DNA of 64,000 nt, from NCBI GenBank assembly GCA_006969385.1, contig CP030884.1:1736001-1800000 (forward strand), given 5' to 3'. Positions 37,248 to 47,500 of the stretch are shown in pieces. The position numbers and the translations under genes were made by a program. This DNA comes from Planctomycetaceae bacterium (GTDB lineage: Bacteria; Planctomycetota; Phycisphaerae; UBA1845; UTPLA1). The number at the start of each line of letters is the position of its first letter. The first letter of the stretch is position 1. The notes under the pieces are model-generated. The model was not told the origin of the DNA, ran no database searches, and saw only the letters and a list, made by a program, of their open reading frames with translations.

Positions 37248-37288
37248 AAAATGGGTGACTGTGCTTGCGGCACAATCACCCATTTTAT
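37248..37288 (+). terminator. Rho-independent terminator after the giant mosaic gene
   Basis: Perfect 11-bp outer stem AAAATGGGTGA (37248-37258) / TCACCCATTTT (37276-37286) with a further inner TGTGC/GCACA pairing. It is 150 nt after the stop; the rest of 37099-37414 holds nothing I can name. Confidence 0.8.
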
Positions 37289-37414
37289 TTTGGTACCAAT
37301 CAGTAGAGTCGTTGCAGACGAGCCTCCTTTCTAGGTCGATGTAAAGAACGCATTTATCTCACGAACCCAATTCGTTACCCTCCTTTAGGTTTAGCTTTGC
37401 AATTGTGTTTTGAC

Positions 37415-37612
37415 TTACCACCACGAAAGTGAGCCTCCGTAATCACTGAAAAAGGTTCCTGAACTCGATCCACCGGAGTTGTCGTAATAGCCGTCCCAGT
37501 ATCCGTAATCGTAGTCGTAGCCGAGATCATACAGATAGTCGTCGCAGCCGGTGGCAGCCGTCGTCATACCCATGAACAGCAGGCAGATCATCATTCGTTT
37601 CATTCGTCTCAT
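37415..37612 (-). CDS. Small Tyr-rich lipoprotein (GCDDYLY)
   Basis: 65 residues from the ATG at 37612, chosen because GGGAG lies 8-9 nt upstream and the signal peptide begins there. MRRMKR, a hydrophobic core and the lipobox ATGC (Cys23) predict a lipoprotein. The mature part is very rich in Tyr, Asp, Gly and Ser (YDLGYDYDYGYWDGYYD). It shares the GCD(D/E)YLY start with the 67-residue lipoprotein at 41289-41492, and both have the same promoter-like element. Function unknown. Confidence 0.65.
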   Translation of the reverse strand: MRRMKRMMICLLFMGMTTAATGCDDYLYDLGYDYDYGYWDGYYDNSGGSSSGTFFSDYGGSLSWW

Positions 37613-37687
37613 CGTTTCGTCTCCCGGAGCTTGTCTTTCTTCTCGTTTGCAATCGCAGTCGCACTGTGCCACCGCCTTCAATACATC

Positions 37688-37715
37688 TAGATTCGTGATG
37701 AATGAGAATGGACAC
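37688..37715 (-). promoter_or_regulatory. ECF-like promoter element (GTGTCCA-N16-ATCTA)
   Basis: Minus strand: GTGTCCA at 37715-37709, 16-nt spacer, ATCTA at 37692-37688, 75 nt before the ATG of the Tyr-rich lipoprotein. The -10 is the weakest match of the set (only CTA conserved). Confidence 0.6.
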
Positions 37716-37833
37716 GGCGGAAGAAAGATCTTTTGTGCGCCCTGATGGATCGGCCATTCGAATTCACATTTCCGGTTTCGGAATTGAATCTTCCGGGTTG
37801 CGCTGCGGAGAGGTAGCGGTTATGTTTTAAGAA

Positions 37834-37874
37834 AAGGCGACATCCGGCCCCTTATGGTTGCCGAATGTCGCCTT
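37834..37874 (-). terminator. Rho-independent terminator after the subtilisin gene
   Basis: Inverted repeat AAGGCGACATCCGG (37834-37847) / CCGAATGTCGCCTT (37861-37874), one mismatch in 14, running into TTTTC on the minus strand. Confidence 0.75.
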
Positions 37875-37927
37875 GAGCATTAGCGCAACGATCGTGTCGT
37901 CTGAGCGTTATCCGCTTACGTTCGGAT

Positions 37928-40162
37928 TCATACTCGGCGTCGTCTTCGTCCTCTCGAACGACGGGCGCTTATGCCGACGAAGCCGAGCGCCATCGCACCC
38001 GCAAACTGTGCCCCACCTTGACCACAGATGTTGGTCGGGATGGTCACGATGATCTCACCAGGGTTTGATTCTGGCGGCGTGGGGCCGGGCTGAGGCGTAG
38101 GCGTCGGTGTGCCATCTTCCGGAGGACCGACCGGGGTCGTCATATTGATGGTAAGCTGATAGTCAGCTGTTTGCCCGTTGTAGGGCAGCACCAAGATGTA
38201 TGCGCGTCCCGTGAACGTTCCGGACACCGTCTCGTTCGAGGTCGGCGATTCGGACGCATCCAGCGTGTTGCCTTCCTCATCAACAAGTGCGAGATCCAGA
38301 TCGCCTCCGTTTCCTTGAATCTGCACCTCGATTTGGCCGGGGCCGTCGATGGCGAACCAATCCAAATCAAGGGCGCTCAGCTCGAATGTTCCCGGTGCCA
38401 GCAGCGCTGCCGAGGTAATACTATCGTTCTCCTCGAACTCGTCGTCGATCGGCGGTGGTGCGATGTTGTTACCCCTGTCGCCATCGATCGTCAGCGTGTA
38501 ATTCGCGCCTTGTCCGTTGTACGGGAATACTCGAATCACCACCGGGCCGTTGGCCGTTCCATCCACCTGTTCGGTTGAGCTAGGAGACTCGGATGTTCCG
38601 ATTGCATCTCCGTTCTGATCGAACACATGCAAGTCCAGATCGCCGCCGTTGCCGTCGACACGGATCGAGAAAGCGCCGGTCAGGCTCACGGAAAACCAGT
38701 CTTCATCAAGGCCGGCAAGTTGATGACTGCCCGGTTGTAACGTGACCATTTGTTCGGGCGAATCGTTTTCTTCATGCGCATCATCCTGGCCGCCGGGGTT
38801 ACCGGTTTGGGTACAGGTCTCTGTCAGCGCACGGAGGGCGTTGACTCGACCGTGGCCGAATAACGTGTCGTAACCGGGGTTTCCCAAATCATCCGCAGTA
38901 CACGATAACAGTTCTCGAATGTCGGCAGCAGAGAGCGTCGGCTCGGCAGATTTCAACAATGCTGCCACACCTGCGACGCACGGCGTTGCCATGCTCGTAC
39001 CGTCGAGCGATTCGTAGTCGCCGGGAACCGTACTGAGAATTCCAACACCAGGAGCCACCAATTCCATTCCCTGACCGATGTTGGAGAAGTCAGCCAGCTG
39101 GTCATTCTGATCGGTCGCACCAACGGCTACAGCTCCCTCGTAGCCAGCAGGAAAGCTGATCGTGTTGGCGCTTTCATTGCCGCTCGCAGCCAATACCAGC
39201 ACATTGTTCGCGGCCGCCATTTGCACGGCCTCATCAGTAGCAGCGTTGTATGCAGGGCCGCCCAGACTCATGTTGATGATGTCCGCACCGTTTTCGACGG
39301 CATAGTAGATGGCTTCAGCAATATCACTGTCCGATCCGGAACCGTCGGGTCCCAAAACAGTCAGCGGCATGATGCGAACGTTGGCAACGCCTGCGATGCC
39401 AATTTGATTTTCCTGTGTTGCCGCGATAATGCCAGCAACATGAGTGCCGTGACTGTGACCGTCCATGGGATTGTTGTTGTTCAGCGCAAAATTCCAGCCG
39501 CCGATATCGTCGGGGTAGCCGTTGCCATCGTCGTCGACGCCGTTGATAGGATCTTGCGGGTTGAAGAACATCTGGTTTTGCAGGTCCGGATGAGAGTAAT
39601 CAACACCGGTATCGAGCACGGCCACGATGACCTCCGGATTACCGGTTTCGATCTGCCAGGCTTGATTGACCTGCATGCGTTCGAGCGCGTATTGCTGGTT
39701 GCGTCCCGGATCGTTTTGTGCTTCCAGATTTTGTGGAGTCACCGGTGTCGGAATGGTGCGGATAAAATCCGGCTGTGCCAATTCGACACCATCAAATCCC
39801 TCGAGCGCGCTCAGCGCATCTTCAACCGACGTTCCATCATCGAGATCCGCGACGAACCATTCCGACTGCATTGCATTGCGCGCCGCAGCACCCTGTGGGC
39901 GCAGTGGTCGCGTCGACGTGATGCCGGGTAGCGCGCTGCGCGCCCCGGCGTGCCCGGCCCGCATCTTGAGGAGGATGCGCCCGGCTACGAACGATCCGGC
40001 GTCGGCGTCGTCATTCGCGGAAGCGGTCTGCGCAGATGCCGTCATGACAACTGCGAGCGCGGCGATGACGGCGGGTTTAGCTGCAGCTTTGAGGACTCGG
40101 GTGATCGAAGATTTGGTTGTAGTATTCAGTTGTTCATCAAATTGTACGTGTTCTCGCTTCAT
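37928..40162 (-). CDS. Secreted subtilisin-like (S8) serine protease with two PPC domains and Arg-rich C-terminal tail
   Basis: 744 residues. The ATG at 40162 is preferred over the one five codons upstream because its GGGAGACGAGACC ribosome-binding site overlaps that earlier codon. Signal peptide about 27-50 (SANDD). A prodomain-like segment (about 57-140) is followed by the S8 domain with Asp184 (VLDTGVDYSHPDL), His238 (HGTHVAG) and Ser390 (DGTSMATP). Two pre-peptidase C-terminal (PPC) beta domains follow, each with the E(E)NDS...DxDWF pattern. A Pro/Thr-rich linker leads to a terminal CGQGG, a hydrophobic stretch and RRSRGRRRRR: a sorting-type tail, a variant of the CGxGC tail in other proteins here. 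Confidence 0.93.
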   Translation of the reverse strand: MKREHVQFDEQLNTTTKSSITRVLKAAAKPAVIAALAVVMTASAQTASANDDADAGSFVAGRILLKMRAGHAGARSALPGITSTRPLRPQGAAARNAMQSEWFVADLDDGTSVEDALSALEGFDGVELAQPDFIRTIPTPVTPQNLEAQNDPGRNQQYALERMQVNQAWQIETGNPEVIVAVLDTGVDYSHPDLQNQMFFNPQDPINGVDDDGNGYPDDIGGWNFALNNNNPMDGHSHGTHVAGIIAATQENQIGIAGVANVRIMPLTVLGPDGSGSDSDIAEAIYYAVENGADIINMSLGGPAYNAATDEAVQMAAANNVLVLAASGNESANTISFPAGYEGAVAVGATDQNDQLADFSNIGQGMELVAPGVGILSTVPGDYESLDGTSMATPCVAGVAALLKSAEPTLSAADIRELLSCTADDLGNPGYDTLFGHGRVNALRALTETCTQTGNPGGQDDAHEENDSPEQMVTLQPGSHQLAGLDEDWFSVSLTGAFSIRVDGNGGDLDLHVFDQNGDAIGTSESPSSTEQVDGTANGPVVIRVFPYNGQGANYTLTIDGDRGNNIAPPPIDDEFEENDSITSAALLAPGTFELSALDLDWFAIDGPGQIEVQIQGNGGDLDLALVDEEGNTLDASESPTSNETVSGTFTGRAYILVLPYNGQTADYQLTINMTTPVGPPEDGTPTPTPQPGPTPPESNPGEIIVTIPTNICGQGGAQFAGAMALGFVGISARRSRGRRRRRV

Positions 40163-40580
40163 GGTCTCGTCTCCCATGCCAGTTGAGTAGCGATCCTTTT
40201 AGAGGAGACGCCTGATCGTCGTCCTTCGGACCGCAAAATCGCAGATTGCGCCATTCGCAATCGTCAAGGGAGATAGCTGCCGTTCCTGCGGGTATGGACA
40301 CGTAGCTGCAAGAAATTTCATTTAGATTGGGGAGGTAGGAGCCGCGCAGGTCTGCACGGGCATTAACTGAAGGTCAATATTGCCGAATCCTTGCAGCTGT
40401 AAGATTAGAATCCGGTAGATACCAATTCTAGATTATGGCGTGTATCTATTCGATTTCGGATTGCGCGGAGTGCGTGAATGCAAACATCCACTGTTTTAAA
40501 TAGATGAATGGATTTGCCATCGGCCGTCGATTTAAGTCAGGCTAAGAATCCGCCCTGTACAGTCTTGATGAAATGGCTAT
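40163..40580. other. Intergenic region upstream of the subtilisin
   Basis: 418 nt with the promoter-like element at 40274-40301 on the minus strand. The part between 40302 and 40580 shows no gene; I saw no clear terminator for the sigma factor. Confidence 0.5.
40274..40301 (-). promoter_or_regulatory. ECF-like promoter element (GTGTCCA-N16-AGCTA)
   Basis: Minus strand: GTGTCCA at 40301-40295, 16-nt spacer, AGCTA at 40278-40274, 111 nt before the subtilisin ATG. Confidence 0.7.
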
Positions 40581-41189
40581 TCATCCATTGCTTTTAAAGT
40601 CCTCATCTTCTTCTTTGATCTGTAGCGCAATTTGCTCTTTGAGCCGGTCTCGCATCCGCTGTTTGATCTTCTGGACGGCGTCGTTCGACATGTCGTGGGC
40701 CGTCGCGATTTCTTCTGCCGACTTGCCGGCAATAAACTGCTCAAAGACGGCGGCCGTTTTTTCATCCACTTTGCCGCGGATCGAGTCCATCGCCAATCGA
40801 TAATGATGGTTCATCCATTCTTCTTCCCAGAGCCCATCGGCTTCGGAATCATCATCGCCGGGCACGGCTGCTTGAATCTTTGAATCCAACGCCACCACGT
40901 CATCTTTCCGTTTGGCATGATGTTGGGCGACAGCATGCCGCACCATGCGTCCCAGGTAACTGCGAAAACGCCCTCGGGATGCGTCGTATTGAAAATCGCG
41001 CAAGTATTTGGCCAAATTAAACATGACCTGCTGGCGCACATCCTCGGCATCCGCGGGTTGCAACCCCCTGCGCGAGGCGTACGTAAGTAGCAGATCGCGA
41101 TATTTCTTCTCGAAGTCGTTCCAGGCTTCCAGATCGCGCGGATCGCGCACGCGCGAGAGTAACGAAGGTTGGGTAATGTGATCGGTCAT
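40581..41189 (-). CDS. ECF-type sigma-70 family RNA polymerase sigma factor
   Basis: 202 residues from the ATG at 41189, which has AGGA 5-6 nt upstream; alternative starts at 41195 (ATG) and 41210 (GTG) add two or seven codons. It is closely related in layout to the sigma factor at 22136: region 2 in LLLTYASRRGLQPADAEDV and FRSYLGRMVRHAVAQH, the insertion EEEWMNHHYRLAMDS, and region 4 in AGKSAEEIATAHDMSNDAV. It is not fused to a kinase gene; the nearest kinase is divergent at 41918. Being central in the cluster of GTGTCCA-N16-CGCTA elements, it is one of two local candidates for the factor reading them. No such element precedes its own start. Confidence 0.92.
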   Translation of the reverse strand: MTDHITQPSLLSRVRDPRDLEAWNDFEKKYRDLLLTYASRRGLQPADAEDVRQQVMFNLAKYLRDFQYDASRGRFRSYLGRMVRHAVAQHHAKRKDDVVALDSKIQAAVPGDDDSEADGLWEEEWMNHHYRLAMDSIRGKVDEKTAAVFEQFIAGKSAEEIATAHDMSNDAVQKIKQRMRDRLKEQIALQIKEEDEDFKSNG

Positions 41190-41241
41190 GGTCATCCTAT
41201 GGTTATGCACCCAAAAAACGCATGTACATCATAAACAAGAA

Positions 41242-41270
41242 GCCCCCCGGCGTCCGCAATGCCGAGGGGC
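41242..41270 (-). terminator. Possible terminator after the small lipoprotein
   Basis: GCCCCCCGGC (41242-41251) / GCCGAGGGGC (41261-41270) with one mismatch. The minus-strand tail is CTTCTTGTTTA, only moderately T-rich. Confidence 0.5.
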
Positions 41271-41288
41271 CGATCTGAGACCTCCTCA

Positions 41289-41492
41289 TCAGTAAAAGGT
41301 GTATCCGGCGAACGCGTCGTTCAGCATGCTTTCGAAGACGACGTCGTAGTAATAACCGAGCTGGTCGGTACTGCCGCCGGAGGCGAACGTGCCCGCCCCA
41401 TAAAGATACTCATCGCAGCCGGTGCAGACCGTGGCGGTCAGGATGAGGCAGGTGAATACAGCCAGTCGGGTAAGGTTGGAGAGGCGTTTCAT
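41289..41492 (-). CDS. Small lipoprotein (GCDEYLY)
   Basis: 67 residues. Basic start, hydrophobic core and lipobox CTGC (Cys26) predict a lipoprotein. The mature part (about 42 residues) is Gly/Tyr/Phe rich, with DEYLYGAG at its start and GYTFY at its end. AAAGGA upstream of the ATG is a good ribosome-binding site. It resembles the lipoprotein at 37415-37612 in length, GCD(D/E)YLY start and promoter element. It may be a structural envelope component; no family is recognised. Confidence 0.7.
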   Translation of the reverse strand: MKRLSNLTRLAVFTCLILTATVCTGCDEYLYGAGTFASGGSTDQLGYYYDVVFESMLNDAFAGYTFY

Positions 41493-41564
41493 GGTTCAGG
41501 TCCTTTCATTCATGCTCGTATTTGCTCATTACCACGCTCACCATTGAGCGGCTTCACCATCAAC

Positions 41565-41592
41565 TAGCCGGGGCAGGTCGCATCTTGGACAC
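41565..41592 (-). promoter_or_regulatory. ECF-like promoter element (GTGTCCA-N16-GGCTA)
   Basis: Minus strand: GTGTCCA at 41592-41586, 16-nt spacer, GGCTA at 41569-41565, 72 nt before the lipoprotein ATG. It is divergent from the next element on the plus strand. Confidence 0.75.
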
Positions 41593-41665
41593 GCTCGTCC
41601 AAAAAACTCTGGAAATGTCTTCGTTTCCGTGATTTCGGGGCATTCATGGTGTTTTTGATCGGATG

Positions 41666-41693
41666 ATGTCCATATATCTGAAAGTTTGCGCTA
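41666..41693 (+). promoter_or_regulatory. ECF-like promoter element (ATGTCCA-N16-CGCTA)
   Basis: ATGTCCA at 41666-41672, 16-nt spacer, CGCTA at 41689-41693, 224 nt before the kinase start. The intervening leader holds a 14-nt palindrome at 41812-41825. Confidence 0.65.
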
Positions 41694-41811
41694 ATAACTT
41701 GCGAATGGTGATCGTGCGTTGCGGTCGCAGAAATGCATTGAACAAAAAAGATCCGGCCAATGATGTCACATACCCTCTTGATTTCGCTTAGAATGCAAAC
41801 GGTAAATCGAT

Positions 41812-41825
41812 CAATCGATCGATTG
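41812..41825. promoter_or_regulatory. Perfect palindrome CAATCGATCGATTG
   Basis: 14-nt dyad inside a run of ATCGAT repeats, between the promoter-like element and the kinase gene. It could be an operator. No regulator is identified, and simple repeat character is an alternative. Confidence 0.35.
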
Positions 41826-41917
41826 TTCGGACCAAGCCAAGATCACATGTATGCAGACACATATTCACGGGGATTTCCCGTGTGGGGGCTGTCTATGGCT
41901 ACAGCGGGGGTCTAGGG

Positions 41918-43648
41918 ATGGAGTGTCTTCATTCCGGAGAATTCGAACGATATCGCTCCGGCGACCTCAGTGACGGCGAGCGCCTGCGCGTTGACGAGCA
42001 TCTGAAGCAGTGCGCCGCCTGCCGCATGCAAGCCGACCTTTTAGCGGGCGATGCGGATTCAGTTTTTGGCAATGTGCGCGCCGCCTTCGAGCATCGTTTC
42101 GTTGCAGACAATGAAGCCGACGCTACCCGCACGGGTACCGGCGCTGCAACTGATGCCGCATTTACTGTTGCTGGTGCACCAACGATCGAGGGCTATCGCA
42201 TTGTCGACGAAATCCATCGTGGTGGTCAGGGGGTTGTTTATCGCGCGCTCCAAACGCGCACCAAGCGCGAGGTAGCGATCAAAATACTGCTGGAGGGAGC
42301 TCTCGCGACGCGCTCCGCGCGGCTGCGCTTCGAGCGGGAAATCGAACTGGTCGCCAAGCTCAAACATTCCAACATCATTGCCATTTTTCATTCGGGTCAG
42401 ACGGCGAGCGGCATGGCCTACTGTGTGATGGACTATATCAGTGGCCGGCGACTTGACGAACATGTGCGTGAAGAGGCGCTTGGTATTGATTCTGTCATAG
42501 GGTTATTCAGGGACATCTGTCGCGCCGTTAGTTATGCACATCAAAAAGGAATCATTCACCGCGATCTTAAGCCTTCGAACATTATCGTTGATCACGACGG
42601 CACCCCCAAAGTTCTAGATTTCGGCTTGGCCAAGCAACTCGATAACGAGGGCGATATGTTATCCATGACGGGGCAGATCATGGGTACCTTGCCCTACATG
42701 AGCCCCGAACAGGTAAAGGGCAATCATGCGGAAGTTGATACGCGGACGGACATTTATGCGCTAGGCATTATTCTTTACCAATTGTTGACCGGTCAGTTTC
42801 CGTATGCCGTTGACGGGCAGATGGCCGATGTTCTGAAGAACATCGCCGAGTCGGCTCCTACACCGCCGATGGAGCAATGGTCGGCCGCGCTCGGTGTCAT
42901 TGCTAAATCATCGCGGCGCTTTCGTCTCAGCAGTTGCCCGATCGACGACGATGTTCAGACCATCATTCTCCGTTGCCTCGCGAAGGAGGCGGATCGGCGC
43001 TATCAATCCGCCGCCGCCCTCGCCGACGATTTGGAGCGCTACCTGCAGGGTGAGGCGATCGAGGCCAAGCGCGACAGTCGACTGTACGTCGTGCGAAAAT
43101 TTATCGCGCGCAACAAAGTTGCTTCCGTCGTGGCAGCAGCGCTGGTGATGCTGCTGTCATCGACCGGAATGATCTTGTTAGATTTTGACTTACAGGTTCG
43201 GGACGCGCTTGCCGGCAAGCAACGCAGTGACGCGGCGGCGCTTCTTCATGCGCGCGAGGCGGATGCGGCCGTGGGGGCCCGGCTCTTGCCGATGATGCGC
43301 GAACTGCGGATGGGGTGGTTTTTGCTAGCCGTGCAGGAAGGACGGTTGGATCGGGCTGCAGAAATTCAACGGGGACTAACCGCAACATCGTCGGAGTGGT
43401 ACGCGATGGATGTGTTGCTCGCTGATGATGAGGCCGCAGAGGGTTTAACTGACGGGGAGCCACAATCCGCCGTTGTATGTTTTGCGCAAGGCTTACGCTT
43501 TTGGCAAGCCGCAGATCTTGACGCTGCAACCGCCCGGTTCAATCAGGTTATTCAGCGATGGCCACAGAATACGTGGCTGGTGAGTGAGGCAAGATCTTAT
43601 CTAAGCCATATCGATTCGCAGCGACTTAAAGGGGGCGATGATGCGTAA
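41918..43648 (+). CDS. Ser/Thr protein kinase with N-terminal anti-sigma-like zinc motif
   Basis: 576 residues from the ATG at 41918; upstream codons show no homology. Residues 1-45 resemble the anti-sigma zinc domain (ZAS): H28-x3-C32-x2-C35 in [10 protein letters not shown]. The kinase domain follows (about 93-375) with RGGQGVVY (P-loop), catalytic Lys122, HRDLKPSN (His214-Asp216), DFG (234-236) and MSPEQ. One membrane span is at about 397-418, followed by an extracytoplasmic helical/TPR-like region of about 155 residues. ZAS + kinase suggests direct control of an ECF sigma factor, plausibly the divergent one at 40581. It overlaps the pseudopilin gene by 11 nt and is the first gene of a three-gene unit. 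Confidence 0.92.
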   Translation: MECLHSGEFERYRSGDLSDGERLRVDEHLKQCAACRMQADLLAGDADSVFGNVRAAFEHRFVADNEADATRTGTGAATDAAFTVAGAPTIEGYRIVDEIHRGGQGVVYRALQTRTKREVAIKILLEGALATRSARLRFEREIELVAKLKHSNIIAIFHSGQTASGMAYCVMDYISGRRLDEHVREEALGIDSVIGLFRDICRAVSYAHQKGIIHRDLKPSNIIVDHDGTPKVLDFGLAKQLDNEGDMLSMTGQIMGTLPYMSPEQVKGNHAEVDTRTDIYALGIILYQLLTGQFPYAVDGQMADVLKNIAESAPTPPMEQWSAALGVIAKSSRRFRLSSCPIDDDVQTIILRCLAKEADRRYQSAAALADDLERYLQGEAIEAKRDSRLYVVRKFIARNKVASVVAAALVMLLSSTGMILLDFDLQVRDALAGKQRSDAAALLHAREADAAVGARLLPMMRELRMGWFLLAVQEGRLDRAAEIQRGLTATSSEWYAMDVLLADDEAAEGLTDGEPQSAVVCFAQGLRFWQAADLDAATARFNQVIQRWPQNTWLVSEARSYLSHIDSQRLKGGDDA

Positions 43649-44486
43649 TTCATTGCCACCCATCCATTCGCGTCGGCCCCCTCGTTTGCGTCGCAATAAC
43701 GGCTGTCTCCACCGATATCATGGCGGATTCACTCTGATCGAATTGCTGGTGGTAATAGCGATCATTGCGTTGTTGATTGCGATATTGCTACCGGCGCTGA
43801 GAAATGCCCGTGTCGTCGCCAGGCGCAATAGTTGTCAGTCGAATCTACGACAGTTGGCGGTGACGTGGCAGTATTACTTCGACGATCATCAAGGGCGATA
43901 CCTGAAGGGTATCAACGTCAACGTGAACTACGGTGGCATACAAGGTGGTGGTGCGGTCGTATTCGGCGCCGATCCGGCCAACCCGATCGAAAAACCGCTG
44001 AATCGCTATATGCAGCTTGATCCGATTCTTTACGACGGTGGGGATGTCTTTCGATGTCCGTCCGATGACGGCAGCGATGTGATTCGGCCCACCGCCTTCG
44101 AGTACTACGGTACCAGCTATCCGATGAATCAAACGATTGTAGGACAACCGCAGCTTCAAACATTGCCGTTCGATCCATGTGTGTCGGTCATTTTTCAGGT
44201 AAATCAACGGTTGGCGAATAGCGGTGGGTCGAACCAGCTTGCAGATACATCACGGTTAATTCTGATGGGTGATTTCGGCTGGATCAATGCCATCTACCCG
44301 TGGGATTCTCAACGGATCAGTTGGCATCAGAAGCCTTGTAGATTCAACCTAGCGTTCGTCGACGGCCATGTTGATTTCGTTTCCATCAAGAAGGGGCTAT
44401 TGCTCACCGAGAACTACTGCTACATCCCCTATCAGGATTTGCAGCAACAGGTAACGGCGTGCCAGATGGAAGCACCTTGTCCATAA
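43638..44486 (+). CDS. Type II secretion-like pseudopilin (DUF1559-like)
   Basis: 282 residues. A basic leader of 30 residues precedes the class III signal G30[18 protein letters not shown] with Glu at mature position 5, so it is a prepilin peptidase substrate. CQSNLRQL follows the helix, as in planctomycete DUF1559-like pseudopilins, and [13 protein letters not shown] near the C-terminus is the conserved end motif of that group. It starts inside the kinase stop region (translational coupling) and is followed after 27 nt by the giant beta-helix gene. It may assist export or surface assembly of that product. Confidence 0.9.
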   Translation: MMRNSLPPIHSRRPPRLRRNNGCLHRYHGGFTLIELLVVIAIIALLIAILLPALRNARVVARRNSCQSNLRQLAVTWQYYFDDHQGRYLKGINVNVNYGGIQGGGAVVFGADPANPIEKPLNRYMQLDPILYDGGDVFRCPSDDGSDVIRPTAFEYYGTSYPMNQTIVGQPQLQTLPFDPCVSVIFQVNQRLANSGGSNQLADTSRLILMGDFGWINAIYPWDSQRISWHQKPCRFNLAFVDGHVDFVSIKKGLLLTENYCYIPYQDLQQQVTACQMEAPCP

Positions 44487-44513
44487 GGTCCATTTGTTGA
44501 GAGGACAAATGTG

Positions 44514-47500
44514 ATGAAAAATACGTGTCGAACATACCGAATGATGTGTCTGCTGCTGGTAGCGCTTGTTGCTAGTCCGGCGCTTGCCCAGGCAGAAATC
44601 ATTTACGTCAATGCCAATGCTGCCGGTGCCGACAATGGTTCGTCTTGGACCGATGCCTATCCGCTATTGCAGGATGCTTTGCAAGCGGCGCAGGATGGCG
44701 ATCAGCTTTGGATTGCTGCCGGAACTTATAAGCCCGATCAGGGCGGCGGACAGGTTGTCGGCGATCGCAACGCGAGCTTCGTCATTCCCAATGGCGTTGA
44801 GGTGTACGGCGGTTTCGCGGGAACCGAAACGCAAGTCGGCCAACGTGATGTCGTTGCAAATGCCACCATATTGTCCGGCGATTTATTGGGTGACGACATT
44901 CCCGATTTGGCGGAGGGCCTGCGGTGTTACAGCGGTGAAGGTCTGGCTATAGAACCGAGCCAAACGGGATGCGCCGTTTATGATGTCGAGCCGCCCGGTG
45001 GTGACGGCGATGTCGATTGCGCCGACTTAAACCTCTGCGATAATGCCTATCGCGTGGCGAGCGCCAACGATACCGATGCGTCGACCATTATTGATGGGCT
45101 GCAGATTACGGCGGGTAATGCAGACTTAATTGATATTTCACAATCAGCAGCCGGTCTCGGACTGGGTGGTGCTACGGCTGCAACGCTCGTACGTAACTGC
45201 GCGTTTCGGCAAAACTTCGCAATTCGCTTCGGCGGCGCGATCTCCACGAGTGGATCAGTGTCAATCATCGATTGTCAATTTATTGAGAATCGAACGTTTG
45301 AACGAGGCGGTGCGATTGTTTTATTCGGCGGTGGGCCGCTCATTCAGGGATGCATGTTCGAGCGCAACATTGCGAATGATGACTCCGACAAGACTGGCCC
45401 AGTCGGATTTGGTGGGGCAATTCATAGCAATGAGAGCGACGGCCTGCGGATATTGGATTGCGATTTTATTGATAATTCGACGGACAATAACGGCGGCGCA
45501 GTTTACCTACGAAACGGCGTGGGATTCGTCGATGACTGCAGATTCAACGGAAACGTCGCACGAAGTGGAGCTGGAATTTTTATCCAAAACTCGGATTCAC
45601 TAATTACCCGGTGCTCATTCATGGGGAACGATGGCGGATGCGTCCACGTTTCATCAGGCCAACCCGTGATCGAACGTTGCGAGTTCGTGGGCAATTTGTC
45701 CGGAGACGGTGCAGCGGTGGAAAATGGTGTGACGCAAGGTGACAACGCGCTAATTCTCATTGACTGCGAGTTTATTGAGAATGTCGGAGATGCTAGCTTT
45801 GGGTCCGGTGGTGCCGTTTCAATTCGCAATTCCAATCTGCCTCACCTGATTTCGGGTTGTCGCTTCACCCGCAATACTTGCGATGGCGACGGCGGCGCGC
45901 TCGCACTTAAAAACGCAGACTTATTCGGTGTACCAATAGCGACCATCGCCAACTGCATTTTTGAAGGCAATATTACGAGCCTTGATTGTAGTCAATGCGA
46001 CGGTGGTGCGATTGAGAATGATGGCATTCTAACGTGCGTTAACACTGTTTTCGTGGGTAATCAGGCTGTCGGGATTACGCCCGGGGGATTCAGTTCTACT
46101 GGTGGTGCTGTTGTTAATCGAGATAACGGCGATGCCCAATATATCAATTGCGCTTTCGTGCGCAATGAAGTCGGCGTCGCGGATAATGGCGGCGCGGTTG
46201 CTGGGCTCGGAATTAATGTCACTGCGTCGAATTGTATCTTTTGGGATAATCGTGCGGGCGGTGTTTTAAATCATATTCGCGGTACGCTGTTTGATCCCGG
46301 TGAGTTGTCATACTCCATTATTCAGGACGACGATCCCAATGACGGCAATATCCCGTTTGATGGCGCGACCTACAACAATTCCGACGACGATCCGCTCTTT
46401 GTTCGTTTACCCGATCCGGGCGGCGATGGTCTGTGGGATGGCGTCAATGACGACTATGGCGACTTGCGCCTGATGGCGGGCTCGCCCGCACTGGATGCGG
46501 GTAACAACGACGCAGTTAGTGACGACGCGACCGACGTTGATTGCGATGGCAACGTCTTTGAAAACACACCGTTTGACGTCACGGGCAACCCGCGCTTTGT
46601 AGATGATGTGGCGACGGACACGGGCAATGGCACAGCACCCATCATTGACATAGGGCCTTACGAGCGCGGTCCGTTGACTGGCACACGCTTCTATGTGAAT
46701 GGTGCCGCGAGCGGTGCCAACGATGGTAGCAGTTGGCAGGATGCATACACCGACTTGCAGGCAGCGCTGGCGGTGGCCGCTGGTAACTCGTGTGGCGCGG
46801 TTGAGATTTGGGTGGCGGCCGGCAGCTACACACCCGACAGCGGCAGCACCGATCGACATGCGACGTTTCTCTTACAAGACAATGTTGGCATTCTGGGGGG
46901 CTTTAATGGAACGGAAGTCAGTGCAGCGGAGCGCGATCCAGTTGCTAATCCGACCATTCTAAGTGGTGATCTGCTCGGCGACGATGACGGTACTCCTGCG
47001 AGTATCACGGACAACAGTTTTCATGTGGTCACCGGCACCGGTGTAACGGCAACGGCGCTGCTGGATGGCCTGATCATCAGTGGTGGTAACGCTGATAATC
47101 CCACATCGGGCGGCGGTTTCTTGACATTTGGCGGCGGCCCGACGCTGCGTAACTGTATTCTGAGAGAAAACGTGGGCGAATGCGCGCCGCAACTCGATAG
47201 CAGCGGTGGCATTATTAACGTCGACGGCCTGACGGTTGAGGTTGCATCATCGATGGCCAGCAACGGGCTGGGGCTATCGCAATCGCGGCTTACGTTGACG
47301 GGCGATCTCAATATAGATGGTGGTCGGCTGGATATCTACGAGGCCGACTTCGGTGGACCGGGCAGCGTTAACGTGGCGGCCGGGGCGACGCTAAAGATCA
47401 AGAACGTCGCGGCGTGCGATGCCGAACTGATTACGCGTTCGGTCGGACAATTAAGTAGTGCTACCTTCTTCACCGGTGGGGACGAACCAACGTGGGGAAT

